Positions 32,161 to 43,060 of a DNA stretch of 64,000 nucleotides are shown here, piece by piece. Under the pieces are notes generated by a model. It had not been told where the DNA came from. It searched no databases and saw nothing but the letters and a program-made list of their open reading frames with translations. The first letter of the stretch is position 1. Every line of letters starts with the position of its first letter. The position numbers and the translations under genes are program-made. This stretch comes from Physella acuta (Eukaryota > Mollusca > Gastropoda > Physidae): NCBI RefSeq assembly GCF_028476545.1, contig NW_026731610.1, positions 1,104,501 through 1,168,500 of the forward strand. The letters are read 5' to 3'.

Positions 32161-32720
32161 AAGTAGGGAGGTGTAAAACGGATCAAGCTGTCAAAAGTTC
32201 ATTAAAATTGTATGCACAATTATAATACTTTCTCTATACTCTGTATACGAGAAGGTAAAATGGTACTTGCATTACCACCCACCTAGTGGATTCTCCATTA
32301 AATGGAGAACCGAGGAGAGTACTAGAATAGCTTTACATAAGAGCCAAACATGATAAGCTCTGGAACAATAAGGCTAAAATAAATAATGGTCTAATTTTTT
32401 TTAAAAATTATATTACAAAATCATTGTGTGTATACACACGTGATGAGAATTTGTATTCACCAAGTTATTCACACTTCCGATTTTTTTTTATTCTACTAAA
32501 GCTTCTTAAATATTAAAAAAAAAAAATAATATAAGTTCCAAAAGACGAAACAAAAAAAAAGTAAATTTGAAATCCGAGCTCCAATATTCAAAGCAATGTC
32601 TTAAAATAAAGAAACATGAATACCGAAACAATAGACCTCTCTTTTCGTTTTAAAATGTTCTTCTTTAGTCAACTCGATGATATATATTAAACTTAAAGAA
32701 GGCATATTTTTTTTTTATTT
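32161..32720 (+). repeat. Block E and type-1 fragments
   Basis: E at 32225-32350 follows TTAAAGTAGGGAGG, which also flanks the foldback element at 1269. Type-1 sequence follows at about 32440-32700. Hairpins A and C are absent. Confidence 0.65.
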
Positions 32721-32951
32721 TACCAATGGTCTAATTTGCTTTTCGGTAATAATGCGATATTTTTTTAGTTCATAGTCATTGTTTTCGTCCACTGTAAATA
32801 TACACTAAACATCAACCATCGGCACCCCTTACACGTGAATGATCGGCCTATAGAGTCCGTGCACATGACGTCATGGAACAGTCAGTATTTAAACATCCGC
32901 CATCATGGTGTACAGGTCTACCTCAAAATGGCGATCTGTCCTGTGATGGTT
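32721..32951. other. Unassigned DNA upstream of U2-headed element
   Basis: Locally GC-richer and contains ACATGACGTCATGG (a CRE-like TGACGTCA) at about 32867. No other copy seen in the window. Confidence 0.35.
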
Positions 32952-33696
32952 GTGATACTCGAAGTGTCGGCCTTTTGGCTAAGATCAAAGTGTAGTATCT
33001 GTTATGGATCTACATAAATCTTGGTAATTTGGTCGGCTAGCCCTTTTTAGGGCTGGCTGCCGGGGCTGAGAAGTTGGTCATCGAGGCATCGAATGCAAAA
33101 GATCGTGTGGTGTTGCGCCCACACATCCCTCGATTGCATATAGCTCTCGAGAAGAGCCACCTGGTACTTGTACTATGGTAGCTTCAATGTACGAGTGGCT
33201 AATAATCAATTCTTTTCAGCTAGACGACGCCTAGCTAGGAGCAATCTTTTGAACCTATATATAGTAATCAATAAAGAACTGATAAATCAAAAGAGAAAAT
33301 AAAGAAGCAAAATTAAAAAAAAAAAAGAAAATAAAGAAGCAAAATTTCAAGAGAAAATAAAGAAGCAAAATCATTGAAGATACTGAAAGGCAAGAAAAGA
33401 CAAAATGAAGGAAAGTAAAGACATTTTGAAACAGGAAGTAACAAGAATCAAGACGGAAAAGCAGATTCAAGAAAGTAAACTGAAGTCTAAAGGCAGAAAA
33501 GTAAAGACAAGAAGAAACAAGAATCAAGACGTGAAACTGATTGTACATTGTATGCTATTTCATGTAATTTTCATGTAATAAAAATGCGACCTATTCGCAC
33601 AGTGAGCTCCTTGCTCGAGTGGAGTAAACTGTGTGGAAAGAAAATTCAAAAAAAAAAAAAAGTATCTGTAAAAAAAAAAAAGTGATACTCGAAGTG
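32952..33696 (+). mobile_element. Retrocopy-like element with a U2 snRNA 5' head and A-rich end
   Basis: The first bases after the flank, TCGGCCTTTTGGCTAAGATC and then AAAGTGTAGTATCTGTT, match the strongly conserved 5' region of U2 snRNA (with one extra A). The U2 match ends there; the branch-recognition context and all later stems are missing. The body is unknown and ends in two A runs split by AGTATCTGT. The 15-bp sequence GTGATACTCGAAGTG lies directly on both sides (32952-32966, 33682-33696). Direct flanks plus an A-rich tail point to target-primed reverse transcription. Classes of SINE with snRNA heads are known from other animals; at about 715 bp this would be long for a SINE, so a chimeric retrocopy is an alternative. 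Confidence 0.75.
33290..33520 (+). repeat. Purine-rich tract inside the U2-headed element
   Basis: Nearly T-free stretch with repeated AGAAAATAAAGAAGCAAAAT (three imperfect units) and AAGAATCAAGACG (two units). Confidence 0.8.
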
Positions 33697-34120
33697 ACAG
33701 ATCTAAAGGAATTCCTTTAGTTCGACTGCCAGGGGTTATATTAAACGTAGGTAATAGAGATCGGCAGTCAACAGAACATAGACGATACCAATTTTTAGCC
33801 AATATTTATCGAAGCGATGCGAGTAAATCTGCGGCAAAAAAAAATTGAATATGTTCTCGACACTTTGTTTTTGGTAGGGACAGTAAACAATAAACTTCAT
33901 TTTAATTAACAAACAACTGTTAATAAAACAAATATGCTCGGCCTTTATAATTGCTAAAAGCATTAGACCAATATTAAAAGTAATAATGGGAAGTAGTAAC
34001 GGGAAGATTTTTTTAATATTTCGATCTAGAATCTAGCTCTAAATTTAATTATGTTGTAAACACAATTTTAAATCGTTTCTGGGGAGACAAAATCAGAAAT
34101 TAGTGTTTATATATTTTGTT
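33697..34120. other. Unassigned AT-rich DNA
   Basis: No array landmark until about 34070, where type-W sequence starts (TTTCTGGGGAGACAAAATC). Confidence 0.35.
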
Positions 34121-34127
34121 TGAATCA

Positions 34128-34300
34128 ATCACCGTGTACGATAGATTAGCATCCCCTTAATTTAGTATGCTGTCCATCTGAATGTTTTGACCGTTTGTCA
34201 GTGTGCTTTATTGCGTTTTGAATTCCATGTTTCGATCTGTTGTCAACCATTTACTGCGTACACTCGTTATTCCAACTTGTCTGTTATTTAGGTTGTATGT
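34128..34300 (-). pseudogene. Unit E1, broken copy
   Basis: NNRQVGITSVRSKWLTTDRN, then MEFKTQ, stop, STLTNGQNIQMDSILN, stop, GDANLSYTV. Only point-type damage and one shift upstream, so it is an alignable full-length copy. Confidence 0.45.
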
Positions 34301-34492
34301 TTGTCCTATACAGTACATAACATCACTAAACAGTTCATGGTCGTTTCGCGTCTTTGTATTCTTTAGCCGATTCTTGCATTTGAACAATCTTCAGTGGGTA
34401 GTGGTTGATCTTCGTTGGTAGTTGTAGCTGGGTTGTTCTGAAGTCTTGAAGTGGTGTCATTTGGTTTGTAGTTTTGTGTGAATTGGTAGTGT

Positions 34493-34593
34493 CTATGGAA
34501 CTAGAGTTGCTGTTCTAGTATCATAATGATGATGTAGCGGGCTGTTGAGGTACCGTAAATAGCTGTAGTCTTTGTTGTTGATGGTATTAGATC
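34493..34593 (-). pseudogene. Unit E3, second copy
   Basis: DYSYLRYLNSPLHHHYDT is identical in protein to the 14-kb copy up to this point, then RTATLVP and TAG. Two bases are missing near the exon start, so the entry frame is shifted. Confidence 0.45.
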
Positions 34594-34624
34594 CTAGGAA
34601 GTGTTACTTGGAACAAATTTTCGA

Positions 34625-35110
34625 TTTTTCAGCTAGATGACGCCTACCTGGAAGTATTCCTAGGTAGGATGATCCGTCACGACACCATCGAACTTACGAT
34701 AATCTCGACGAACTATACTCAACGATCAACTCGACTAGTTAAATTTCACATCCTACGATTATTCATCTCTCGACTACTCAAATAGCATTATCCAAATAAA
34801 ATAAAGATAAAATAAACATTATCCAAAAAAAAAATAGATTTAAGACTATCCAACCCTCCACCATTACGCTATTCTCACATACTCAAACACTTTGAGCTAG
34901 TCCCTTGATTTTAAGGGATCCAAAATTTTACTTTTCGCAAAAACTATCTAACATTACAATTGTGGTATTTTCACATCTTCAATAATTCAGCAGCTCATTG
35001 ACCTAATACTTTATTACGTATTTTAGAGGTAATTAATTGTTCAGAAATCCAAAAACTACCAAGAGGCAAACAAGGTTGACCGATGAACTATGAAAAAGGA
35101 ACCCTAGGCT
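34625..35110 (+). repeat. Type-W segment and A-B module copy 16
   Basis: CAGCTAGATGACGCC at 34630, hairpin A at 34900, no C. Collinear with 14390-14935 and 57415-57900. Confidence 0.75.
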
Positions 35111-35945
35111 TAAATAAATAATGGTGTTAAATAATGTTAATAAAATAATTGTTTGCATTCTTTGAGTGTTGCTGTATTTCACATATAAAGAACAACAGAG
35201 AGTATACATTTAGATTTTGTCCCTTGTTTTCAAGGGATCCAAAATTTAATTTACCAACTATATTAATTCTATGAAGCAATTATCTGAAAGAGGGTTAACT
35301 ACTTAAGCGATTCAGCAAGTTTTTGATCTATAGCTTTAGCCAACATTTTTAGAGTCAAATAATTATTTAAAAATCCCAGCATTTTCGAAAATATACATTA
35401 TTTTCCGTATTGTTTTAATAATTTTTGTGTTTCATTTAGAAGATGAAACAATTTTGTTTGTTTTTATTTTATTGTTTTTCTCTTTCATTAGAAAAGAAAA
35501 TAAGGTATTGGTTGTTTCCCCTGATATCAAAGACTTTTAAATGGGAAGCAACTAATACAAATAAATAACTAATTCAAATCGATTAGATTTTTCAACAATG
35601 CAATATATTTAATGTTATTATTTATTAAACAATGTTTTATTTCGCATATTATATTTATATCTATCGAGTTTGTTTAATTAAAAAATATGCATCAAATTCC
35701 CGTGACAATTAGTGAATGAAACTCTAAGATCTTTTGTACTGGTGAGTGCATTAATTTTAAAATTATAAACTTATGCTGTGCATAATTGTACAATTACGTA
35801 TGCACATTTTATTTTGATAGTAAGACGATTCATGCACAAGAGATAAAAATCCTTTTCACTAATCTATTCCCTCTTCGAGTTTTGTTTTGTTTTTTTAATT
35901 TTTTTTTACTAAAGCTTCTTAAATACTAAAAATACTTAAATTCAA
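35111..35945 (+). repeat. A-B-C module copy 17 with type-1 tail
   Basis: Hairpin A at 35219. C arms are GTTGTTTCCC at 35511 and GGGAAGCAAC at 35543 (a T-G wobble at the variable pair). Donor-like site GGTGAGTGC at about 35740. Confidence 0.8.
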
Positions 35946-36560
35946 AATTGAAAAAGCTCCATAATTCTGTTTAATGAATGAAGTGATTTTTGTTCTTTGA
36001 TTTTCCACGTGTCTACGAAAAAAAGAAACATGATTAGACATAAATATACCTCATTTTAAGCTTTTAAAATGTTCTTTAAACTTAAAGATATTTTTTTAAA
36101 TAATTTTCCGCATGTTCTAATTTACTTTTCTGTAATAGTGCAGGTTAAAAAAAAATATCTTTGTAGACCTTGTTTTCGTTAACTCGTTTCTCTCGATTGA
36201 TACGTGCCTTACGATCGTGCCGTACGATCGTACCGTACGATCATATGACTTCAGGTATTGTTAATAAAGACATAGCTCATGTGATGCGATATTAACTTTT
36301 AAGACCTATTTCGTTCTATGGACCTATTTTTATGCCAGTTTCTACACATAATAATATTCAGCACAAAACGGAACGCATGTACTTTTATGTCTAAGGACTT
36401 TACTACGTATGGGAACTTCTTTCCGAATCACTTAGTAGATACAAATCATCTCACGGACAAAAGTCATTACATCACTAACATTGTACATTGAGCCATTGGA
36501 GATAAGCGATATGATCCTATCGCACGTTTTCGCGATTATTCAGTACTAGTCTACACCTTC
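35946..36560. repeat. Type-1 end, short CGTACGAT repeat and module F
   Basis: Partner of 15560-16500 without the hAT insertion. Confidence 0.65.
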
Positions 36561-36574
36561 CCCATTACTAGTTC

Positions 36575-36700
36575 TCATCTTTCCTAGAACTAATCCACAC
36601 CTCCACGAGTCAACAACTCCTCTAGTCCGCACCTCCACGAGTCAACAACTCCTCTAGTCCACACCTCCATTAGTCCACACATCCCCTAGCACTGTTTAAG
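36575..36700 (+). repeat. 22-bp-type units, degenerate
   Basis: CACCTCCACGAGTCAACAAC occurs twice, followed by CTCCATTAGTCCACACATCC. Confidence 0.6.
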
Positions 36701-36774
36701 CGTGAAGAATTACATAACTAAACGGTGTTTTTTATCTTTATTTTTTAAAATTGAAAACAAAAACGTTTTCTAGT

Positions 36775-36825
36775 AGAGCGTCCTCTAACACCTATTTCTC
36801 TATGTACGTGAATGTGAATTCTAAG
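36775..36825 (-). pseudogene. Unit E2, type-W variant fragment
   Basis: EFTFTYIEKEVLEDAL is readable. Confidence 0.4.
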
Positions 36826-36940
36826 AGTGTTTTTACATAATTCTTTTTGTTGATATGGTTCATTATTTTTATTGCAAACTGCATTTTTTTACATTCTCAA
36901 TAGTTTCTGGGGAGACAAAATCATCAGTTATTCTTCATAA

Positions 36941-37141
36941 TTATATTTTGTTTGACTTAGTCACCGTGTAAGTAAGATAAGCGTCCCCATAATTCAATGT
37001 GCCGGCCATCAGAATGTCTTGTCCATTGATCAATTTACTTAATTGCGTGTTGAATTCCGTGGTTCCAACTTTTCTGTTACTAATGTTGTATGAATTGGAT
37101 CGACCTTTATTGCTTGTATATGTTTTTACAAAATGCTCCAT
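36941..37141 (-). CDS. Unit E1, second open copy
   Basis: 66 open codons on the minus strand beginning at an ATG: MEHFVKTYTSNKGRSNSYNI, then SNRKVGTTEFNTQLSKLING and QDILMAGTLNYGDAYLTYTV. It matches the 13.9-kb copy but lacks about 12 residues around RGKWLT, an in-frame loss. The family is unrecognised. It could be expressed, but only RNA data would show it. Confidence 0.45.
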   Translation of the reverse strand: MEHFVKTYTSNKGRSNSYNISNRKVGTTEFNTQLSKLINGQDILMAGTLNYGDAYLTYTVTKSNKI

Positions 37142-37179
37142 ATGGTCGTGTCGCCCATGCTAGTCTAGCAGCATTGGCT

Positions 37180-37500
37180 ACAAAAACCATTACCACCCAC
37201 CTAAAGCTGTTTTTCTATTCTCATTGATTCTACAATGGACAATCTAGTACAATATTATAGTAGCTTTTCATGAGAAGCACACAAGGTTGGACGCTAAACT
37301 ATGTATACACAATTCTTTTTTAAACAAGGCTAAAAGTATTTAAGTATTCGATTAATATTATACAATACTTATTTGCTTATTCAAAGAGCAGATACGGGTC
37401 GCTTAAGCTAAACGACAGAGAATTTAAAAAAACGTTGATCTAGTCCCTTGATTTCATATTTTTAAAAATACTTTCAATGTCCATTTTAAAAATAATCACA
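37180..37500 (+). repeat. Diverged block E and truncated hairpin A (copy 18)
   Basis: GTCCCTTGATTTCATATT at 37443: the right arm is lost and a TA tract starts 70 bases later. Confidence 0.6.
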
Positions 37501-37510
37501 TCAAAATTGT

Positions 37511-37518
37511 TAATATAT

Positions 37519-37592
<74 letters not shown>

Positions 37593-37610
37593 ATATTAAC
37601 AATTTTGTTA

Positions 37611-37690
<80 letters not shown>
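37511..37690. repeat. TA microsatellite, about 180 bp
   Basis: Nearly uninterrupted TA with the arms TTAACAATTTTG around a short break, forming a cruciform-prone dyad. Confidence 0.95.
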
Positions 37691-37693
<3 letters not shown>

Positions 37694-38060
37694 CAAAACG
37701 AACACGTTCAACAATGTTATACACCACGAGTTGCAGATAGAGAGGAATTAATAATTAAAGAGGAATAAACATCAGCATCATGACATGAACAAAAGGTGAT
37801 ACAATGTTAGTAACCATACATTACATTTACAACAAGAAATATAGTTGAACTAGGATGAAGCTGGGGTGAATTTTTCTCGGGTTTTGTCCTTTCATTTGGA
37901 CAGAAAGTGTTTCGATATTTTAGATATATATTTTGTAATGGCCTATAATATTTTTTCTAAAGGAAAGGTGGACTATATAAGCTTTTTTTCAATTTATCTT
38001 ACTCTATTTTTTCTTTCCAGGGTGTTTACCGTGTAAACGATTATTTAAAACGGAATGAGA
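37691..38060. other. Unassigned DNA
   Basis: No recognised feature and no array landmark. Confidence 0.3.
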
Positions 38061-38064
38061 GGGA

Positions 38065-38170
38065 GAGGGTAGGGGTGATGTGTCACTCAGTGAATCGTGA
38101 CATTACTATGTTTATTTTTGTAGCATTTGTGACGGTTGAGTTCAGGGGAGGGGAGGCATAAAGTAGGCAA
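38065..38170. repeat. Segment shared with 16957-17060
   Basis: GTGAATCGTGACATTACTATG and GGGGAGGGGAGGCATAAAGTA in both. Links the 16-17 kb and 37-41 kb duplicates. Confidence 0.7.
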
Positions 38171-38299
38171 GATGCTTGTCATGTTGCGTTTTTTTCGGGG
38201 TGATTTTTGTATTGTTGTCTGAGTTTGAATTAGTTATAAGGTGTTGGGCCTACAGTGGGGTCTCAAAGTCGAAATATGGTTAGAAGTGTTCCCATAAAA

Positions 38300-38448
38300 G
38301 GAAGAAAAAATTGTAGATTTGTAGATTTGTTTTTCAGCGCGCTCAGCCAATGGGGGTGGTGTGGCAAAGTCAGTAAACCACGTCATTAAGTATTTTAATC
38401 CCTTGATTTTAATTTTCCTTTTTTTTTTGTCTCTTTTTTTTGGTCTCT

Positions 38449-38490
<42 letters not shown>

Positions 38491-38540
38491 GTCTCAGTGT
38501 TGTAGATTTGTTTTTTAGCGCGCACAGCCAATGAGTGGTG
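38300..38540. repeat. Direct repeat around a long T run
   Basis: GTAGATTTGTTTTTCAGCGC and a close copy at 38503, both followed by CAGCCAATG. A run of over 40 T lies between them at about 38450-38488. Confidence 0.7.
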
Positions 38541-39330
38541 GCAGTAGCTGATTTTTACTACGTTCATCATGCGACATAAGAAGACTGGTGCAGATTTACA
38601 ATTTCAACTATTCCTGAAACTTTTATTCTCAAAGTTTTACATATTATTTACAGAATAAAATTTGTATTTTAATGGGGGGGGGGGGGGGGTTATTTCATCG
38701 GCCAAAAGTACTTTGCTATATCTGAAAATTTAAAGTTATAATTGGGACAATATTTGGCTATAATAAATGGAAGTGATGGGTTATATTAGGTTTTATCTTA
38801 ACGAAATTTGCTTCAAATGTTGTTCTGGTCTTCCTAAAGGAGGAGAGGGGTACAAATAGTTATAACTGAACTATACAAGAAAACCATGATATATTGTGTA
38901 CAATAGGTAGTCATTTGCATTCATCCTTTTCTATTTGTATATATTATCTGCAGACAGTCTTCATTTTTTTAAAATTGTTTACATAATCAAAATTTTAAAA
39001 TAATTAAACTTCAAAACAAACTTATTAATTAATTGAGTTGGTAATGTACAGAGATGATCGTTAAATCAAATATGTTGAACGTATTTGAATTACATGAATG
39101 GACAAATGTATAAGAGAGAAACGGTGGTGGGTCAGTGACTAGGAAGTTTGGTTGGGGGGGGGGGTGGTTGGTTGTGGCGGGCCAGGCGCTAGAAGCGTTG
39201 TTGCGTGAAATAAACGCTGTGGTGTGCTTTTTATAGCGTCATGTTGCGTGACATGATTGCTAAAAGAGGGAGATAATCTCTGCCAGTCTCTCTTATCCCG
39301 GAACGGTGATCCAAAACTCTAAATTCTGTT
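38541..39330. other. Unassigned DNA, G runs at 38673 and 39154
   Basis: No reading frame or repeated module recognised. Confidence 0.3.
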
Positions 39331-39440
39331 AAGTCAGGGGTCGGCAACCTTTTGAGAATGAAGAGCCAAAAGTTACAATTTATAAAATTTCCCAGTTTTA
39401 AAGAGCCACTAACATTATTACATCATTATGATATTTGATT

Positions 39441-39513
<73 letters not shown>
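39441..39513. repeat. TA microsatellite
   Basis: About 36 TA units inside the hAT element. Confidence 0.95.
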
Positions 39514-39516
<3 letters not shown>

Positions 39517-39761
39517 TAAAATAAATAGCTTTCAATATGAAGTAATATTTATTCATCTAAAACCATACACATGTTTCGCGCAAAAAATATTAAGGTATTT
39601 TAGCTAGCTCTGCAAGAATGATAAAATAATTAATCAAATTATATAACTATAATTTTTTAATAATATTTACAAGAGTTTGGCCTTGCATGCCTTTTAAAAG
39701 TTTGTTTAAACCTGGCTCATAAGTTGTTTTCAATTTCAAGCACGCTCTAGATTTCTATTTG

Positions 39762-39968
39762 TTAGTTGGATTCATTACTTTTAATTATATTCATGCAACA
39801 AAACGCTTGCTCGCATGAATATGTTGACCCGAAGATCGTCAGCACACCAAATGTCAACTTCTTCACCTCACTATAGCATCCTGGAAGACTATTCCATGCG
39901 TCACATAATAGGGCCTCAACTCGCGCCATTTCTTTTAGAGCTGTCCAGTTGTACAGTGAAACGTTCAT
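39762..39968 (-). pseudogene. hAT transposase, C-terminal dimerisation region
   Basis: 68 codons on the minus strand with VLTIFGSTYSCEQAFCCMNI, then IKSNES. The FGSTYxCEQAFSxMNxIKS pattern is the hallmark of the C-terminal dimerisation region of hAT transposases of the GTF2I-repeat/ZBED-like type. The N-terminal zinc finger and most of the catalytic domain are missing or shifted; a further in-frame segment (SNFMVDITKKLNELN) is visible at 40370-40430. Confidence 0.85.
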
Positions 39969-40689
39969 GCTTTACTGGACCTCCAACTGTTCTAACTTGC
40001 TCTTAAGATATGTAAACTTACCACTCCAAAAATGTTTGGTTTTCAAATCCAGCAATTGCATTTGAAGCGAGCCAGCATCAATTCCAAATAGCTCAAAGTT
40101 AATTAACCTCATTTGTTTTTTCGTTGAGATGATCTATGAACGTTAGAGTACTTTCTCACTGAATCCATCCTTCATTTTATTTGTTTTAATGCTGAAGAAT
40201 AATCATATTGATAGTAGCATGTTGTTTTTTTTCATATGTGTCAAAATTAAATAATTTACCGCTCTCCGTATCTTCAGAAAAAAGAAATTTTTCTTTTGAC
40301 AATCCACTTCTTCAATCAAGGCATATTCTGGGTTTTACTTTCTTTGCAGTTTTACGTTTAGCTCGTTTAGTTTCTTTGTAATATCCACCATGAAGTTGGA
40401 TGTTTTAATTTGGGATGAACAAATTAATAGGAAGTACATTGAAAATAGGGGGTAACTAAATATTCTAAAACCATAAGGATTGTTTATTGTTTATATTTAT
40501 CATTATACGTTCAACACCGAGTGTCGCAAAAAGAAAGTATGAGTTTTAAAAATAAAATATTCAAAATTATTAATATTTCTGCATGGAGCTGAATAGCCGC
40601 ATCTTGGCATCAAAAGAGCCGCATGCGGCTCGCGAGCCGCAAGTTGCCGACCCCTTGAGTTTGAAGGATGCAATATAAACGTTCAACGA

Positions 40690-41340
40690 CATCAGACAAC
40701 GATAAATCAAGTCAGTTTCACATCGTTTAAAATTAAGCAGGTCATTGAGCTAAAGCTTTTCTATATATTTTAGAGCAAGTTAAATATTCTATTAAACAAT
40801 ATAATTTTACAGGTGACAAAATAACTCATTTATACATATTAATACTTATAATGAATATAACCAATATAGTAATCAATTCAGTTTTCTTAGGATTTTTTAT
40901 ATTTTCTTCAACAAAAACTTAGAATTTTAGTTGCTTACCCTTGTTAGAATAAATTTTAAAAATGGGAAGCAACTACAACAAATTAATAATGCACATATTA
41001 TATTTTTCAAAAAACGCTATATACTTAGGATTATTATTTAATAAACAATGGTTTATTGCGCATCTGATTTTTATAAATAGCGATGTGATTATATACAAAT
41101 ATGCATCACCCATACGTGTCAATTAAAGAATGAAACTCGAAGATCTTTTGTACTGATAATTGCGTTGATTTTAAATTGATAGTATAAAAATCAATGCACA
41201 CATTATGAAAATGCATATTAACCAATTTATTCACACTGCGGGTTATTTATTAAAGCTTCGTAAATATTAAAATATGTAGGTCTAAGTTCAAAAGTGAGAA
41301 ATCAAAAAGAAAAAAAAGTGTGTTTGGGCTCCAATATTCT
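40690..41340 (+). repeat. B-C module copy with type-1 tail (hairpin A missing)
   Basis: B at 40737; C arms GTTGCTTACCC at about 40930 and GGGAAGCAAC at 40965. The tail has ATGAAACTCGAAGATC at 41129 and a lost donor. Partner of copy 9. Confidence 0.75.
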
Positions 41341-41735
41341 CTATAATGAATTAATTTTTGTTCTTTAATTTTCTCAAAGCAATGTATAGGATATAAAGAA
41401 ACACGATTACTGAAGAAATAAACCTCTCGTTCAATATTTACATTTTTTTTTTCTTTGAATCTAATTAAACGCAGTTTTTTTTAAAATCCTATTTGCGCGA
41501 GATATAGATAGCCGCCCCTTTCCTTATTTTTCTTCAACTCACATTGGAGTTAAGGCCAGTTACAACACCCCATCACGCCTTTTATGCTTTACTTTTTTTT
41601 TCGTTTCTATCCAAAACTTTTCCCTAATTTTTATATCTTTTACAGTTTCTCTAAACTTGTTTTTATTTGGACACCAGCTTCTTCTTCATAATTGTCATCA
41701 TGGTTTGTTTTGTCTGCATAGTAGCCATGCTTATA
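41341..41735 (+). repeat. Type-1 end, partner of 18420-18850
   Basis: CACCCCATCACGCCTTTTATGC shared region without the LINE. Confidence 0.65.
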
Positions 41736-41749
41736 AAACGCTCTATAAA

Positions 41750-41810
41750 ACTGGGAACTTTCGTAAATTGTAACTTTTGGCTCTTCCTCTCCAAAAGTTG
41801 CCGACCCCTG
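41750..41810. mobile_element. hAT family 1 right-end fragment
   Basis: TTTTGGCTCTTCCTCTCC, then AAAGTTGCCGACCCCTG. It is joined directly to block E, which lacks its first part. Confidence 0.75.
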
Positions 41811-41814
41811 ACCT

Positions 41815-42700
41815 AGTGTATTCTCAATTAAATGGAGAACGGAGGAGAGTACTAGAATAATTTACATAAGAAGCAAACAAGGTTGGCCGTTGAACCATGT
41901 AACATAATAGTTTTAAACAAGGCTAAAATAAATCATGGTTTCAAATTATGCAAGTAAAAGCATTTTTGGCAAACTTCAAGTGCAGCTATATGTCACGTAA
42001 GAGCAACAACAGATAAATTAAACATAGTTGGTGTCCCTTGTTTTCAGGGGAGCCAAAATTAAGTTTTATGTAGGAATTTTAAAGTGTATGATATTGTAGG
42101 TTACCTCGCTTAAAAAATTTAGCAAGTCTTTAAGCTAAAGCTTTTCTACAACATTAGAAGTCAAATAATTATTTTGAAATTCAATAATTTTTAAGAAATA
42201 GAGAAAATGCTATCTAGTTTTATATAAGTGCTTGTGTTTTATTGAAGATTAGATAATTCTTTTTGTTTTAATTGTATTGTTTATTTTTTCTTCTTTGGCT
42301 AAATAAAAATATTTAAGTTGTTTCCCCTGGTTTCAAAGACTTTAAAAATGGGAAACAACTAATACAAATAACTAACTAAGGTGAATCGATTCTATTTTTC
42401 AACAATACAATATATTTAATGTTAATATTTATTAAACAGTTTTTTTTCGCAGGTTATATTTATAACTAGGGAGTTTGTTTATTTATAAAATATACATCGA
42501 ATCCCCGTACCACTTTGAAAATAAAGATCTTCTTTACAAGTTAAAGTGAGTTGATTTTAAAATTACAAACTAATTTTGAGCATACATGTAGTATTACGGA
42601 TGCGCCATTTCTTTTGATAGTCAGACGATTCATTCACCAGACACGAAAATCCATATTCACTAATGTATTCACATTTCGATTGTTTTTTACTAAAGCATTT
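41815..42700 (+). repeat. E-A-B-C module copy 19 with type-1 tail
   Basis: Hairpin A at 42033 reads CCCTTGTTTTCAGGGG. Hairpin C is fully paired: GTTGTTTCCC at 42317 and GGGAAACAAC at 42350. Confidence 0.8.
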
Positions 42701-42715
42701 TAAATTTAAAAAAAA

Positions 42716-43060
42716 ACCAGCCGACCGAAGCGTAGAATAGGCCGGTATTTTGATGTATTATTTTCTACTTTTCAGTGAATCATAATTTGTGAATTCGACA
42801 CTACCAATGCTGTGACAGAAAATATTTTGCTTTAAAACACTATCAGTAGTTCGTGAAGGACGATTATCCTCAACCTCTGTTTCCAACACCCCCCCCCCCC
42901 ATAAAAGCAGCCGTCCGTGACGACAGTTTACCGACGACAATGAAAAGATCAAGCATAACTTGTTATAAGGTAGACATTGGTCAGTCAAGGAGAACCAATA
43001 GAATTGTAGCAGGAGATGACCGGTCACGTGATATTGTCAGCTGACCATTGACTTGTGGGC
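42716..43060 (+). mobile_element. CGGCGTA-headed element, left end, degenerate
   Basis: CCGACCGAAGCGTAGAATAG, then the C run and GCAGCCGTCCGTGACGACAG shared with 45119-45360 and 60231-60450. Confidence 0.55.

Larger units (their letters stand above)
39335..40656 (-). mobile_element. hAT family 2 element with transposase remnants
   Basis: The left end is CAGGGGTCGGCAACC at 39335 and the right end AAGTTGCCGACCCC near 40655, with CGGCTCGCGAGCCG beside it. It shares ends with the family-1 MITEs, so it could be their source type. Minus-strand transposase pieces are present at 40370-40430 and 39762-39968. The first ~80 bp is followed by a TA tract at 39441-39513. No matching 8-bp flank is seen, so one side may have been altered. 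Confidence 0.8.

Noticed and set aside
32967-33150. Functional U2 snRNA gene
   Set aside because: Only about the first 45 bases match; the later stems are absent and the copy is flanked by a target duplication with an A-rich tail.
37496-37714. Frame of alternating Tyr and Ile
   Set aside because: It is the translation of a TA microsatellite.
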